A DNA stretch of 20,726 nucleotides from CAYJPV01 sp964547975 (GCA_964547975.1 CAZJRM010000078.1:1-20726), one strand, 5' to 3'; counted from the first letter of the stretch, positions 1 through 8,948 are shown. The notes: generated from the sequence alone by a model not told the origin. Numbers and translations are program-made.

Positions 1-754
1 TGCCGCTCTTGTAGGCCACGTTGATCGTCGCGCCGCCGCTCCGGCCGTACTCCGCCGACATGTTGTTCGTGACGACCTTGAACTCGGCGACCGCGTCAGG
101 CGACGGCTGCACCGTCTGGTTCGAGAACCCCTGGTTGCTGGTGCCGTAGGCGTTGTTGTCGAGCCCGTCGAGCAGGAAGTTGTTGAACGTGCTGCGCATC
201 CCGTTGACGTTGAACGACCCCTCGCGCGGCGTGGTCGTGCCGCCCGTGTTGAGCTGCGACAGCCGCACGCCCGGGCTGAGCAGGGCCAGCGCCGAGTACT
301 CACGGCCGTTGAGTGGCAGTTCCACGGCCTGCCGGCCCGTGATGAGCTGACCACGCTGGCTCGAGTCGGTCTCGAGGACCTGCGCAGCGCCGACCACCTG
401 CACGGTTTCACTCAGCTGGCCCGGCGACAACTGGAGGTCGACACGCTGACGGGCGCCGACCGATACCTGGATGTTGTCGGCCACGGCGGTGGCGAACCCC
501 TGCAACTCGGCCGAGATCTTGTAGCGGCCGATACGCACGGTCATGAACTCGTAGCTGCCGTTCTCCTCGGTGACACGGACCGTGGCCACGCCGGTCTCGA
601 TATTCGTCAGCGTCACGGTGGCGCCGGGGACGACGCCGCCCTGATTGTCTTTGACGGTGCCGACCACGGTGGCCGTATCGAACTGCGCGTAGGCGGACGT
701 GACGTTCAGGCAGACGAACGCCAGCAGGCAGATCCCGATTGCGCGGAACTTCAT
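1..754 (-). CDS. TonB-dependent receptor, SusC-like with carboxypeptidase-regulatory N-terminus (N-terminal part only)
   Basis: The start codon is the ATG read at 754-752 on the minus strand, after a G-rich Shine-Dalgarno (CTGGGGGGAAC). The first 251 residues are visible and the rest lies beyond the window start. Residues 1-23 are a signal peptide (MKFRAIGICLLAFV..., likely cut after AYA). Residues about 25-110 form a carboxypeptidase-regulatory-like beta-sandwich, with GTVKDNQGGVVPGATVTLTN and a later YEF...GRYKISAELQGF pattern. From about 115 the TonB plug domain starts, with ELPLNGREYSALALLSPGV, FNVNGMR, FLLDGLDNN and AEYGRSGGATINV, all typical of the acidobacterial outer-membrane receptor group. 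By family, it takes up oligomers or peptides through the outer membrane using TonB energy; the substrate cannot be told from this part. It is divergent from the glpQ-glpT unit across a 270-bp gap. Confidence 0.9.
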   Translation of the reverse strand, partial: MKFRAIGICLLAFVCLNVTSAYAQFDTATVVGTVKDNQGGVVPGATVTLTNIETGVATVRVTEENGSYEFMTVRIGRYKISAELQGFATAVADNIQVSVGARQRVDLQLSPGQLSETVQVVGAAQVLETDSSQRGQLITGRQAVELPLNGREYSALALLSPGVRLSQLNTGGTTTPREGSFNVNGMRSTFNNFLLDGLDNNAYGTSNQGFSNQTVQPSPDAVAEFKVVTNNMSAEYGRSGGATINVAYKSG

Positions 755-947
755 GTTCCCCCCAGGGTTCTACGGATACACGTTTCTTGTGAATGGTGCG
801 CGATGGTTCGCGAGGCGGAGTGGATGATGCCCATGTGACGGCAGGGCCGCGAAGCCCGTATTCCAACACTGCGCGTGGGCACTGTCAAGACGCGAGTGCC
901 GGAATCCGCCGCAAATTCGGCGTAAACGTTCACGCCGCGCTTGCCGC
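755..947. other. Divergent intergenic region between the TonB receptor and glpQ
   Basis: This non-coding stretch separates the divergent receptor and glpQ genes and must hold the receptor promoter. I see no minus-strand -35/-10 pair with acceptable spacing. A TTCACA and a TAGAAC exist on the minus strand near 765-795 but are only 15 bp apart. No small gene with a convincing start is visible. Confidence 0.4.
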
Positions 948-976
948 GTGACCGCGCCCCGCCGTCGCCGTATAAT
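948..976 (+). promoter_or_regulatory. Sigma70-type promoter for glpQ-glpT
   Basis: A perfect -10 hexamer TATAAT lies at 971-976. A -35-like GTGACC (4 of 6 matches to TTGACA) lies at 948-953, with exactly 17 bp between them. Transcription would start near 983, leaving a leader of about 42 nt before the glpQ ATG at 1025. The promoter also argues against the in-frame upstream start near 941, which would lie upstream of the transcript. That this drives both genes is inferred from the lack of another good promoter before glpT. Confidence 0.7.
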
Positions 977-1024
977 CCGCCCGCTGGGGCCCGGTCCTGC
1001 CCTGCCCGCCATACGGAGTCTGCC

Positions 1025-1954
1025 ATGCTCATGTCCCGACACGGTCTTTCACTGGCGTGCGTCGTCCTGCTGGCCGGCGTGTCGTTCGTGTCCGCCCAGT
1101 CCGCGCGCAAAGACCTCGTGGCCCATCGCGGCGCGTCGGGCTACGCGCCGGAACACACCGCCGCCGCCTACACGCTGGCCATGACGCAGGGCGCCGACTA
1201 CGTCGAACAGGATCTGCAGGTGACGAAGGACGGTCAGTTGGTCTGCCTGCACGACCTCACGCTCGACCGCACGACGAACGTGAAAGACGTGTTCCCGGGG
1301 CGGGCCAGGACCCTCGACCGCGAAGGGCGCCCCCTCACCGGCTACCACGTCTCCGATTTCACGCTGGCCGAGATCAAACAGCTCGACGCGGGATCGTGGT
1401 TCGACGCCAGGTTCAAGGCCGAGAAGATCCTCACCTTCCAGGAAGCCATCGACATCGTCAAGGGCAAGGCCGGCATCTACCCTGAGACCAAGGCGCCCGA
1501 AGTCTACGGCAGCATCGGCTTCGACATGGAGAAGCTGGTGATGGACGTCCTGAAGAAGAACAACCTGGACCGCCCTGGCGCCACTCCGAAGACGCCCGTC
1601 ATCATTCAGTCCTTCAGCGCGGAGAGCCTGAAGAAGATGGTCGGGATGGGCGTGAAGCTGCCGCTCGTCTTCCTGGTCGGTGACCGCGATCGTGACACCT
1701 GGCTGACTCAGGCGCGCATGCCCGAGATCAAGACGTTCGCCGCCGGCATCGGGCCGTCCAAGACGATCATCTCCGGCAAGCCGGAGATCGTGGCGTGGGC
1801 CCACGCCGCCGGCCTCACCGTGACGCCGTACACCTTCCGTACCGCGGGCCAGCCCGCAGGGAAGAACGTGCGCGACGAGATGGCGCAGTTCCTGTACACC
1901 TACGGGGTCGACGCCGTCTTCACCGACAACCCGGATCAGTTCCCGCGGCGGTAA
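1025..1954 (+). CDS. glpQ: Glycerophosphodiester phosphodiesterase, exported
   Basis: This enzyme hydrolyses glycerophosphodiesters to glycerol-3-phosphate and an alcohol. The start is ATG 1025, with GGAG six bases upstream; the open frame extends further up but lies before the promoter. Residues 1-24 form a signal peptide (cut after VSA), placing the 309-residue protein in the periplasm. GDPD motifs follow at once: LVAHRGASGYAPEHT with catalytic His34-Arg35, DYVEQDLQVTKDG with metal-binding Glu61 and Asp63, and LHDLTLDRTTNV with His76. The C-terminal VDAVFTDNPDQF is also typical. The spacing and the VEQDLQ.T.D..LV.LHD string resemble E. coli GlpQ rather than cytosolic UgpQ, although the protein is somewhat shorter than E. 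coli GlpQ (about 358 residues). One deviation is PEHT where PENT is usual. glpT follows 80 bp downstream on the same strand, so the product can be imported directly. Confidence 0.93.
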   Translation: MLMSRHGLSLACVVLLAGVSFVSAQSARKDLVAHRGASGYAPEHTAAAYTLAMTQGADYVEQDLQVTKDGQLVCLHDLTLDRTTNVKDVFPGRARTLDREGRPLTGYHVSDFTLAEIKQLDAGSWFDARFKAEKILTFQEAIDIVKGKAGIYPETKAPEVYGSIGFDMEKLVMDVLKKNNLDRPGATPKTPVIIQSFSAESLKKMVGMGVKLPLVFLVGDRDRDTWLTQARMPEIKTFAAGIGPSKTIISGKPEIVAWAHAAGLTVTPYTFRTAGQPAGKNVRDEMAQFLYTYGVDAVFTDNPDQFPRR

Positions 1955-1962
1955 TCACCGCA

Positions 1963-2028
1963 GGGACATGGGGCATGGGACGCCGCCCAGGCCGCCAGCC
2001 GTAAGCCGCCAGCCGTAAGCCGGGAGCC
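1963..2028 (+). repeat. Degenerate heptamer-phased repeat between glpQ and glpT
   Basis: The spacer reads as consecutive 7-mers in one phase: GGGACAT, GGGGCAT, GGGACGC, CGCCCAG, then GCCGCCA, GCCGTAA, GCCGCCA, GCCGTAA, GCCGGGA from 1963 to 2025. The block GCCGCCAGCCGTAA (1991-2004) is repeated perfectly at 2005-2018. The last unit carries the GGGAG (2022-2026) that serves as glpT Shine-Dalgarno, eight bases before its ATG. The array is not translated. A similar 7-phased array lies downstream of glpT. Confidence 0.8.
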
Positions 2029-2034
2029 TTGTCA

Positions 2035-3378
2035 ATGTTCGGAATTCTGAAACCCGCGCCGGACGCCCCGCGACTGGCCGCCGATCGAATCGACCCTGAG
2101 TACCGCCGGCTTCGCCGCCAGGTATTTGCGGGCATCTTCGTCGGGTACGCGGCGTACTACCTGGTCAGGAACACGATGGCGCTGGCCATCCCCGACCTGC
2201 TGCGCGAATACCCGCAGTACAGCAAGGCCATGCTCGGCACGGCCATGACGGGCCTCTCGATCGCCTACGGGGCGTCGAAGTTCCTCATGGGATCCGTGTC
2301 TGACCGCAGTAACCCCAAGTACTTCCTCCCGCTCGGCCTGTTGCTGTCCGCGGCGATCATCTTCGCCTCGGGGACGATGAAGGCGATCTACTCGTCGCTC
2401 GCCCTGGTGATCGTGCTGCAGACCCTGAATGGCTGGGTGCAGGGGATGGGGTGGCCGCCGTGCGGCAAGACCATGGTGCACTGGTGGAGCACGAAAGAAC
2501 GCGGCCTGACGGTTGCGACGTGGAACGTGGCCCACAACGTCGGCGGTGCCCTCGTCGCCAACTTCGCCCTGTGGGGCTACACGCTCTTCCACAACGACTG
2601 GGGCGCGAAGTTCTACTTCAACGCGATCATCGCGTCAGTCGTGGCCGTGGTGGTGTTCTTCCTGCTGCGTGACACGCCGCAGTCCTGCGGGCTGCCGCCT
2701 GTCGAGGAGTACAAGAACGACTATCCGCCAGATTACTCGGCCGACCACGAGCGCGTCTTCACGTTCAAGGAAATCTTCTTCGGCCACGTCCTCAACAATC
2801 GTTACCTGTGGGCGATTGCCGTGGCGAATGCCTTCGTCTACTTCGTCCGCTACGGGGTGGTGAACTGGATCCCGACGTACCTCGAAACGGCCAAGGGATT
2901 CTCGTTCAAGGAATCGAGCACTGGCTGGGCCCTCTACGAGTACGCGGCCATTCCCGGCACGATCGCCTGCGGGTGGATCTCCGATCGGTACTTCAAGGGA
3001 CGCCGCGCGCCGGCCAACATCCTCTTCATGGCGCTGACACTCGTCGCGGTGGTGGTCTACTGGCTCAATCTCAAGGGGCCGCTCTGGATCGACTACGCGG
3101 CGCTCATCGCGATCGGCTTCCTCATCTACGGGCCGATCATGATCATCGGCCTTCACGCGCTCGACCTCGTCCCGAAGAAGGCGGCGGGCACCGCCGCAGG
3201 CTTCACGGGGTTCTTCGGCTACGTCTTCGGATCGGCCATCGCCGGAACTGGCGTGGGCTGGATTGCCGACCACTGGGGCTGGAACGGCGTGTTCATCACG
3301 ATGGTGGCCTGCTGCGTCCTGACGATGGTCTTCGTCGCCATGACGCTCGGCCACACGGTCGAGAGCGCCGAACGCTGA
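2035..3378 (+). CDS. glpT: Glycerol-3-phosphate:phosphate antiporter, MFS
   Basis: This inner-membrane major facilitator protein imports glycerol-3-phosphate in exchange for inorganic phosphate. The 447-residue protein aligns almost without gaps to E. coli GlpT (452) as I remember it, from FGILKPAPDAPRL at the N-terminus through IDPEYRRLRRQ. Shared motifs include GYAAYYLVR with substrate-binding Arg45, GSVSDRSNP, QGMGWPPCGKTMVHWW, WNVAHNVGG with the key His near 167, RDTPQSCGLPPVEEYKNDYP, FVRYGVVNW with the second substrate Arg at 272, and APKK-like PKKAAGTAAGFTGFFGY near the end. Twelve hydrophobic segments are expected. ATG 2035 is preferred over TTG 2029 because GGGAG sits eight bases before the ATG but only two before the TTG. 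Downstream of glpQ, it completes a glycerophosphodiester scavenging unit, with gene order reversed relative to E. coli glpTQ. Confidence 0.95.
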   Translation: MFGILKPAPDAPRLAADRIDPEYRRLRRQVFAGIFVGYAAYYLVRNTMALAIPDLLREYPQYSKAMLGTAMTGLSIAYGASKFLMGSVSDRSNPKYFLPLGLLLSAAIIFASGTMKAIYSSLALVIVLQTLNGWVQGMGWPPCGKTMVHWWSTKERGLTVATWNVAHNVGGALVANFALWGYTLFHNDWGAKFYFNAIIASVVAVVVFFLLRDTPQSCGLPPVEEYKNDYPPDYSADHERVFTFKEIFFGHVLNNRYLWAIAVANAFVYFVRYGVVNWIPTYLETAKGFSFKESSTGWALYEYAAIPGTIACGWISDRYFKGRRAPANILFMALTLVAVVVYWLNLKGPLWIDYAALIAIGFLIYGPIMIIGLHALDLVPKKAAGTAAGFTGFFGYVFGSAIAGTGVGWIADHWGWNGVFITMVACCVLTMVFVAMTLGHTVESAER

Positions 3379-3389
3379 CGATGGCCCTC

Positions 3390-3452
3390 GGCTTACAGCT
3401 CCGGGCTCCGGGCGTCAGGCCCGAGCCCGGGCCTTTCCCTCTTCCCTATCGC

Positions 3453-3473
<21 letters not shown>
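3390..3473. repeat. Heptamer-phased repeat array downstream of glpT
   Basis: Twelve consecutive 7-mers can be read in one phase. The left half is GGCTTAC, AGCTCCG, GGCTCCG, GGCGTCA, GGCCCGA, GCCCGGG (3390-3431). The right half, best read in the phase starting at 3435, is TTCCCTC, TTCCCTA, TCGCCTA, TTCCCTT, GTCCCTG (3435-3469). The array fills the whole gap between the convergent glpT and S9 peptidase genes and enters the peptidase 3' end. It provides the peptidase stop codon (the CTA at 3453-3455 read on the other strand) and its last residues. Confidence 0.75.
3401..3430. terminator. GC-rich hairpin between convergent glpT and S9 peptidase genes
   Basis: Bases 3401-3407 (CCGGGCT) pair with 3424-3430 (AGCCCGG). 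After a one-base bulge, 3409-3413 (CGGGC) pair with 3419-3423 (GCCCG), leaving a five-base loop. This is a 12-bp, nearly all G-C stem between two convergent genes, so it could act in both directions. There is no U-run: the plus side continues CCTTTCCCTCTTCCC. Intrinsic termination is therefore plausible but unproven. Confidence 0.4.
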
Positions 3474-5498
<2,025 letters not shown>

Positions 5499-5686
5499 CG
5501 CAAGACCTCGTGGAGTGGCCGGGCCAACACCGGCGCGAGGGGCAGTATGGCACAATGGTGGAACCCCATCGTCTTCAATGGTGTCAAGCCCGCGGCCGGC
5601 GGCCCGCGGCTTGCGTGGGGGCCGACTTTCCTCGACGGGGCCCGGAACACGTCCGTCGGCCACTGGCGACAGATCAAGGAGCAGCG

Positions 5687-6619
5687 ATGTCGATTTCTCG
5701 TCGTACGTTCCTGTCCACCTCGTCGCTGGCGCTCGCGGCGTCGGCGCTCGACCTGCGCGCGCTGCTGGCCCAGGGCGGCCCGGCCGCGCCACAGACCGCG
5801 TTCGGCACGATTCGCGGCACCGTCGGATACTTCACCGGTCAGGGCGGCGTGATTGGATGGCACGTCGACTCGACGAGCACCGTGGTCATCGATTCGCAGT
5901 TCCCCGCCACCGCGCAGGTCTGCCTCGAGGGCATCAGGGGCCGAAACGGCGGACGCCAGTGGGACTATCTCGTCAACACCCACCACCATGGCGACCACAC
6001 TGGCGGCAATGGCGTGTTCCGGCCTGTGGCCAGAAAGATCCTGGCGCATGCGAACGTGCCGAAACTGCAGCGCGAGGCCGCGGCGCGGGCGGCGCAGAAC
6101 GCGAAGCCCGGAGCACCGCCGGCGGCCGAGCCGGTGGTGGCTGATGCCACGTTCGAACACACGTGGCGCGACACGGTCGGCAAGGACGTGATGGCGCTGA
6201 AGTACTACGGCCCGGCGCACACCAGCGGTGATGCCGTCGTGACGTTCGAGAAGGCGAATGTCGTCCACATGGGCGACCTGGTCTTCAACCGGATGCATCC
6301 GTACATCGACAAACCGGCGGGGGCGTCGATTGCCAACTGGATCACGGTCCTCGAACGTGTAGTCAAGGACCACAAGAAGGACACGATCTACCTCTTCGGC
6401 CACAGCCAGCCGGCCCGTGGGGCGACCGGCGGCGCGGCCGACCTCCTGCACATGCGCGACTACCTCACGGCGCTGCTCGACTTCGTGCGCGGGGAGATGA
6501 AGGCCGGCACACCACGGGAAGTCATCGTCAAGATCACCGACCCGCTGAAGGGGTTTCCCGACCACGGTCCGCTCATCGAGCGCGTGTTGACGGCGGCCTG
6601 CGATGAAGTGGCGGGGTAA
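5687..6619 (+). CDS. Metallo-beta-lactamase-fold hydrolase with Tat signal
   Basis: The start is ATG 5687, preceded by AAGGAG at good spacing. The 310-residue protein opens with a twin-arginine signal, SRRTFLSTSSLALAASAL (Arg5-Arg6), so it is probably exported folded with its metal bound. The metallo-beta-lactamase core shows THHHGDHTGGN (His99, His101, Asp103, His104), PAHTSGD with His178, HMGDLVF with Asp197 and FGHS with His239. This is the complete ligand set for a two-metal site. The family includes lactamases, thioesterase-like and sulfur or phosphate ester hydrolases. Nothing here identifies the substrate, and calling it an antibiotic-resistance enzyme would be unjustified. A lysine/alanine-rich insertion occupies about residues 125-155. 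Its 3' end overlaps the next gene by 17 bp, suggesting co-translation. Confidence 0.88.
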   Translation: MSISRRTFLSTSSLALAASALDLRALLAQGGPAAPQTAFGTIRGTVGYFTGQGGVIGWHVDSTSTVVIDSQFPATAQVCLEGIRGRNGGRQWDYLVNTHHHGDHTGGNGVFRPVARKILAHANVPKLQREAAARAAQNAKPGAPPAAEPVVADATFEHTWRDTVGKDVMALKYYGPAHTSGDAVVTFEKANVVHMGDLVFNRMHPYIDKPAGASIANWITVLERVVKDHKKDTIYLFGHSQPARGATGGAADLLHMRDYLTALLDFVRGEMKAGTPREVIVKITDPLKGFPDHGPLIERVLTAACDEVAG

Positions 6620-8207
6620 CGCCTGCGCGCGTGTGGCGGTGACCGCCGCCGTCGTGTGGGCGGCGGCGGTGCCGTCCGTCGTTCGGGCCGCGTCGTCATC
6701 CGGTGTGACCGTGACCGTGCAGGCGCGCGCGCTGAAGCCGGGCGAGGTCGTCCTGGTGACCGCACGCACGAACGCCCCCGCGCGTAGCGTGACCGGCCAG
6801 GCCGGAGCGGGGCACCTCCGCTTCTCGAGAACCGATGACCCGTTGGTGTGGCTGGCGCTGCTGGGTCTCGACGTCCGCGTCACACCTGGCCAGATCAGGC
6901 TTGCGGTGCGCGCGGTCGACGCGGAGGGGACGTCGGAGACGGTCGAGACATTGACGGTGCTTCCAAGACGCCCGGATCAGCGTCGCATCACCGTCGATCC
7001 CAGGTTCGCGCACCCGCCGGCCTCCGAGCTGGCACGTATCGAGCGTGAAGCGAAACTGATGGCGGACGTGCTGGGGGTGGTGTCTCCCGAGCGGCTGTGG
7101 CGCGGGCCGTTCGTCGCGCCCGTGCCCGGCAGGCCGACGAGCGCGTTCGGTCGCGTCAGCATCGTGAACGGAGAACGGCGCGCGCCGCACGCCGGTGTGG
7201 ATCTGCAGGCGGCTGACGGGACTCCGGTGTGCGCCCCGGCGGCAGGCCGCGTGGTCCTGAGCGCGTCGCTCTACTACGCCGGCGACACCGTCATCATCGA
7301 CCACGGCCTTGGCGTGTTCTCCCTGCTCGCCCACCTGTCCGAGCGGCGGACACAACCGGGCACCCTCGTCGGCGCCGGCGACGTCGTCGGATTGTCCGGA
7401 TCGACGGGTCGCATCACGGGCCCGCACCTGCACTGGGGCACGCGGATCGGCCCGGCCCTCGTCGACCCGCTCTCGCTCATCGCGGCGACGAGCGGCGTCG
7501 ATCGCGAGGGGAAGACCCCGAGCCCGATTCCTCCCGCGCCGTCAGAGTCCGACGGCGGCCGGGTTCGCCAGCACGAAGTCGAGGCAGAGCTGCGACCAGG
7601 TCTCCATCGCGTCACGTCGCGCCCGCAGGTCGTCGAGCGTCAGGAATCGCAGGTCCGTGATGCACGGCTCGCCGCGCGACACGTGTTCGTCGCCGAGTTC
7701 GCAGATATGGACGACGCCGAAGTGGACCTGGCCGACCGGTGTCGAATCGTCATTGATGAGCGCGACGATCCGGGTCGTGAGATCGGCGTCGATGAGCAGT
7801 TCTTCGTGCAGTTCCCGCTGGACGGCGTCTTCGTAGAAATCGAGGCCCGTCCCGAACAGGTCTTCGTCGCGGTGGTTGATGTGGCCGCCGATGCCGATCG
7901 AGCCCTTGGCGACGAGGCGTTTCTCGCCGGAGGCCTTGCCGCGCACGTAGTGCAGCAGCGTGTGGCCGCGGCGGACGAGCACGTACGGGATCAGCTGCTT
8001 GAGCGAAGGGTCGTCTTCGGCGAGCGATCGCGGGACGTACCGTGTATGCTGCGTCTCGAGCACGCGCGGCACGTACGCGCCAATGTCGGTGCAGAGCCCC
8101 TGGAAGGCGCCAATCTCGTCGAGGAGCGCGCGCGGGAACGTCAGAACCAGTTCGTCGGCCATGGTTCATTCTACCCGGCCGACCGGGTCGCAGAGAGGTC
8201 ACCATGA
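6603..8207 (+). CDS. Exported M23 (LytM-type) peptidase with an anomalously open 3' frame
   Basis: The ATG at 6603 lies inside the end of the preceding gene. Residues 1-29 are a signal peptide (cut near VRA). Residues about 33-120 look like an immunoglobulin-type beta domain (VTVQARALKPGEVVLV...AVRAVDAEGTSETVETLTV). A helical linker spans about 140-160. The LytM domain runs from about 172 to 295, with zinc ligands His196 and Asp200 (HAGVDLQ), catalytic His244 (LLAHLS) and His277 in GPHLHWG. Complete M23 residues predict cleavage of peptidoglycan cross-bridges or another cell-envelope peptide. The recognisable protein ends near base 7490, yet the frame has no stop until 8205-8207. About 230 further residues are encoded antisense to the NUDIX gene and resemble a codon-register shadow. 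No plus-strand frame stops between 7480 and 7542, so some overlap is unavoidable. Confidence 0.8.
   Translation: MKWRGNACARVAVTAAVVWAAAVPSVVRAASSSGVTVTVQARALKPGEVVLVTARTNAPARSVTGQAGAGHLRFSRTDDPLVWLALLGLDVRVTPGQIRLAVRAVDAEGTSETVETLTVLPRRPDQRRITVDPRFAHPPASELARIEREAKLMADVLGVVSPERLWRGPFVAPVPGRPTSAFGRVSIVNGERRAPHAGVDLQAADGTPVCAPAAGRVVLSASLYYAGDTVIIDHGLGVFSLLAHLSERRTQPGTLVGAGDVVGLSGSTGRITGPHLHWGTRIGPALVDPLSLIAATSGVDREGKTPSPIPPAPSESDGGRVRQHEVEAELRPGLHRVTSRPQVVERQESQVRDARLAARHVFVAEFADMDDAEVDLADRCRIVIDERDDPGREIGVDEQFFVQFPLDGVFVEIEARPEQVFVAVVDVAADADRALGDEAFLAGGLAAHVVQQRVAAADEHVRDQLLERRVVFGERSRDVPCMLRLEHARHVRANVGAEPLEGANLVEERARERQNQFVGHGSFYPADRVAERSP
7542..8162 (-). CDS. NUDIX-family predicted phosphoesterase
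   Basis: The gene encodes 206 residues, starting at the ATG at 8162-8160; the Shine-Dalgarno is weak (GGGTAG about nine bases upstream). It fits the MutT-like predicted phosphoesterase group I know as COG4112. Motifs include DPSLKQLIPYVLVRRG (52-66), GSIGIGGHINHRDED (87-101), a Nudix-type helix AVQRELHEEL (113-122) with the REL.EEL core, then LINDDSTPVGQVHFGVVH (135-152). The Nudix box is stretched by an insertion between the first glycine and the REL core. Family members hydrolyse a nucleoside diphosphate linked to another moiety; the substrate here is unknown. It has no signal peptide and is presumably cytoplasmic. It lies wholly antisense to the open 3' extension of the M23 gene and diverges from the DUF1080 gene, with 41 bp between the starts. 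Confidence 0.87.
   Translation of the reverse strand: MADELVLTFPRALLDEIGAFQGLCTDIGAYVPRVLETQHTRYVPRSLAEDDPSLKQLIPYVLVRRGHTLLHYVRGKASGEKRLVAKGSIGIGGHINHRDEDLFGTGLDFYEDAVQRELHEELLIDADLTTRIVALINDDSTPVGQVHFGVVHICELGDEHVSRGEPCITDLRFLTLDDLRARRDAMETWSQLCLDFVLANPAAVGL
8173..8188. promoter_or_regulatory. Inverted repeat in the 41-bp NUDIX / DUF1080 gap
   Basis: ACCCGG (8173-8178) and CCGGGT (8183-8188) are perfect inverted arms around a four-base centre. It fills most of the short gap between two divergent start codons, so it could be an operator or a leader hairpin. In GC-rich DNA a 6-bp arm can occur by chance. Confidence 0.3.
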
Positions 8208-8929
8208 CGAATCGCTCCGCAGTCGTGTCCGTGCTGCTGTGCAGCCTGGCCCTGGTGGCCGTGACGGCCAGCCACGCCGCGGCCCAGGCCGTCACTCCCG
8301 ACCGCGCGACGGGCCTCTGGAACGGCAAGGACCTGTCGAATTGGGACGCGGATGTGCCCAAGCGCGATGCCGACCCGTCGTTGCCGGAGAGCTTCGTGGT
8401 GCGCGGCGCCATGCTGGTGAGCCTCGGCAAGCCCGAAGGGCACCTCATCACGAAACAGGCGTACCGCGACTACCGCCTGGTGGCCGAGTACCGGTTTCCG
8501 GGCGCCGGCGGCAACTGCGGTGTGCTGATTCACGCCTCGACGCCGCGCGCGCTCTACAAGATGTTCCCGAAATCGATCGAGGTCCAGATGCAGAGCGGGA
8601 ACGCCGGCGACTTCTGGTGCATCCAGGAAGACATCACGGTGCCCGACATGGACACCCGCCGGCCGCGCAAGCCCACCGAAGTCTGGGGTGGGGCCGAAGG
8701 GAACGCGCGCCGCATCCTGAATCTCACCGATGACTCGGAGAAGCCGCTCGGCGAGTGGAACACGATGGTCATCGAAGCCCGCGGCGACACCGTGACCGTC
8801 TGGGTCAACGGCGTGCTCGTCAACCGCGGCCACGGCGCCACCGCCTCGCAGGGCCGCATCGCCGTGCAGGCCGAAGGGACCGAAGTGGAGTTCCGCCGGA
8901 TCGAGATCGGGCCGCTGCCGACCCGGTGA
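8204..8929 (+). CDS. DUF1080 / 3-keto-disaccharide hydrolase-type exported protein
   Basis: ATG 8204 follows GAGAGG at five bases. The 241-residue protein has a signal peptide (1-27, cut after HAAA). The remainder is a single concanavalin-like jelly-roll of the DUF1080 family: LWNGKDLSNWDAD (38-50), GHLITKQAYRDYRLVAEYRFP (79-99), GNCGVLIH (103-110), PKSIEVQMQSGNAGDFW (122-138), GEWNTMVIEARGDTVTVWVNG and a closing EVEFRRIEIGPL. Some family members hydrolyse 3-keto-glucosides and others may bind sugars. The family is abundant in Acidobacteriota, Planctomycetota and Bacteroidota. Its own ATG forms an ATGA overlap with the stop of the open M23 frame. The downstream serine hydrolase is on the other strand, 19 bp away. 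Confidence 0.9.
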   Translation: MTNRSAVVSVLLCSLALVAVTASHAAAQAVTPDRATGLWNGKDLSNWDADVPKRDADPSLPESFVVRGAMLVSLGKPEGHLITKQAYRDYRLVAEYRFPGAGGNCGVLIHASTPRALYKMFPKSIEVQMQSGNAGDFWCIQEDITVPDMDTRRPRKPTEVWGGAEGNARRILNLTDDSEKPLGEWNTMVIEARGDTVTVWVNGVLVNRGHGATASQGRIAVQAEGTEVEFRRIEIGPLPTR

Positions 8930-8948
8930 CGACCTTCGTGCTCGAGGA

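Noticed and set aside
941..1024. Upstream in-frame start extending GlpQ by 28 residues
   Set aside because: The extension would begin upstream of the TATAAT promoter, is not hydrophobic, and would bury the signal peptide. ATG 1025 has GGAG at proper spacing.
5540..5590. Perfect TTGACA on the minus strand (5587-5582) as a peptidase promoter
   Set aside because: No -10 hexamer lies at 16-18 bp; the nearest candidate, CATACT (5549-5544), is 32 bp away.
5687..6619. Antibiotic-resistance beta-lactamase
   Set aside because: The metallo-beta-lactamase fold covers many hydrolases. A Tat signal and metal ligands do not show beta-lactam activity, and there is no resistance context.
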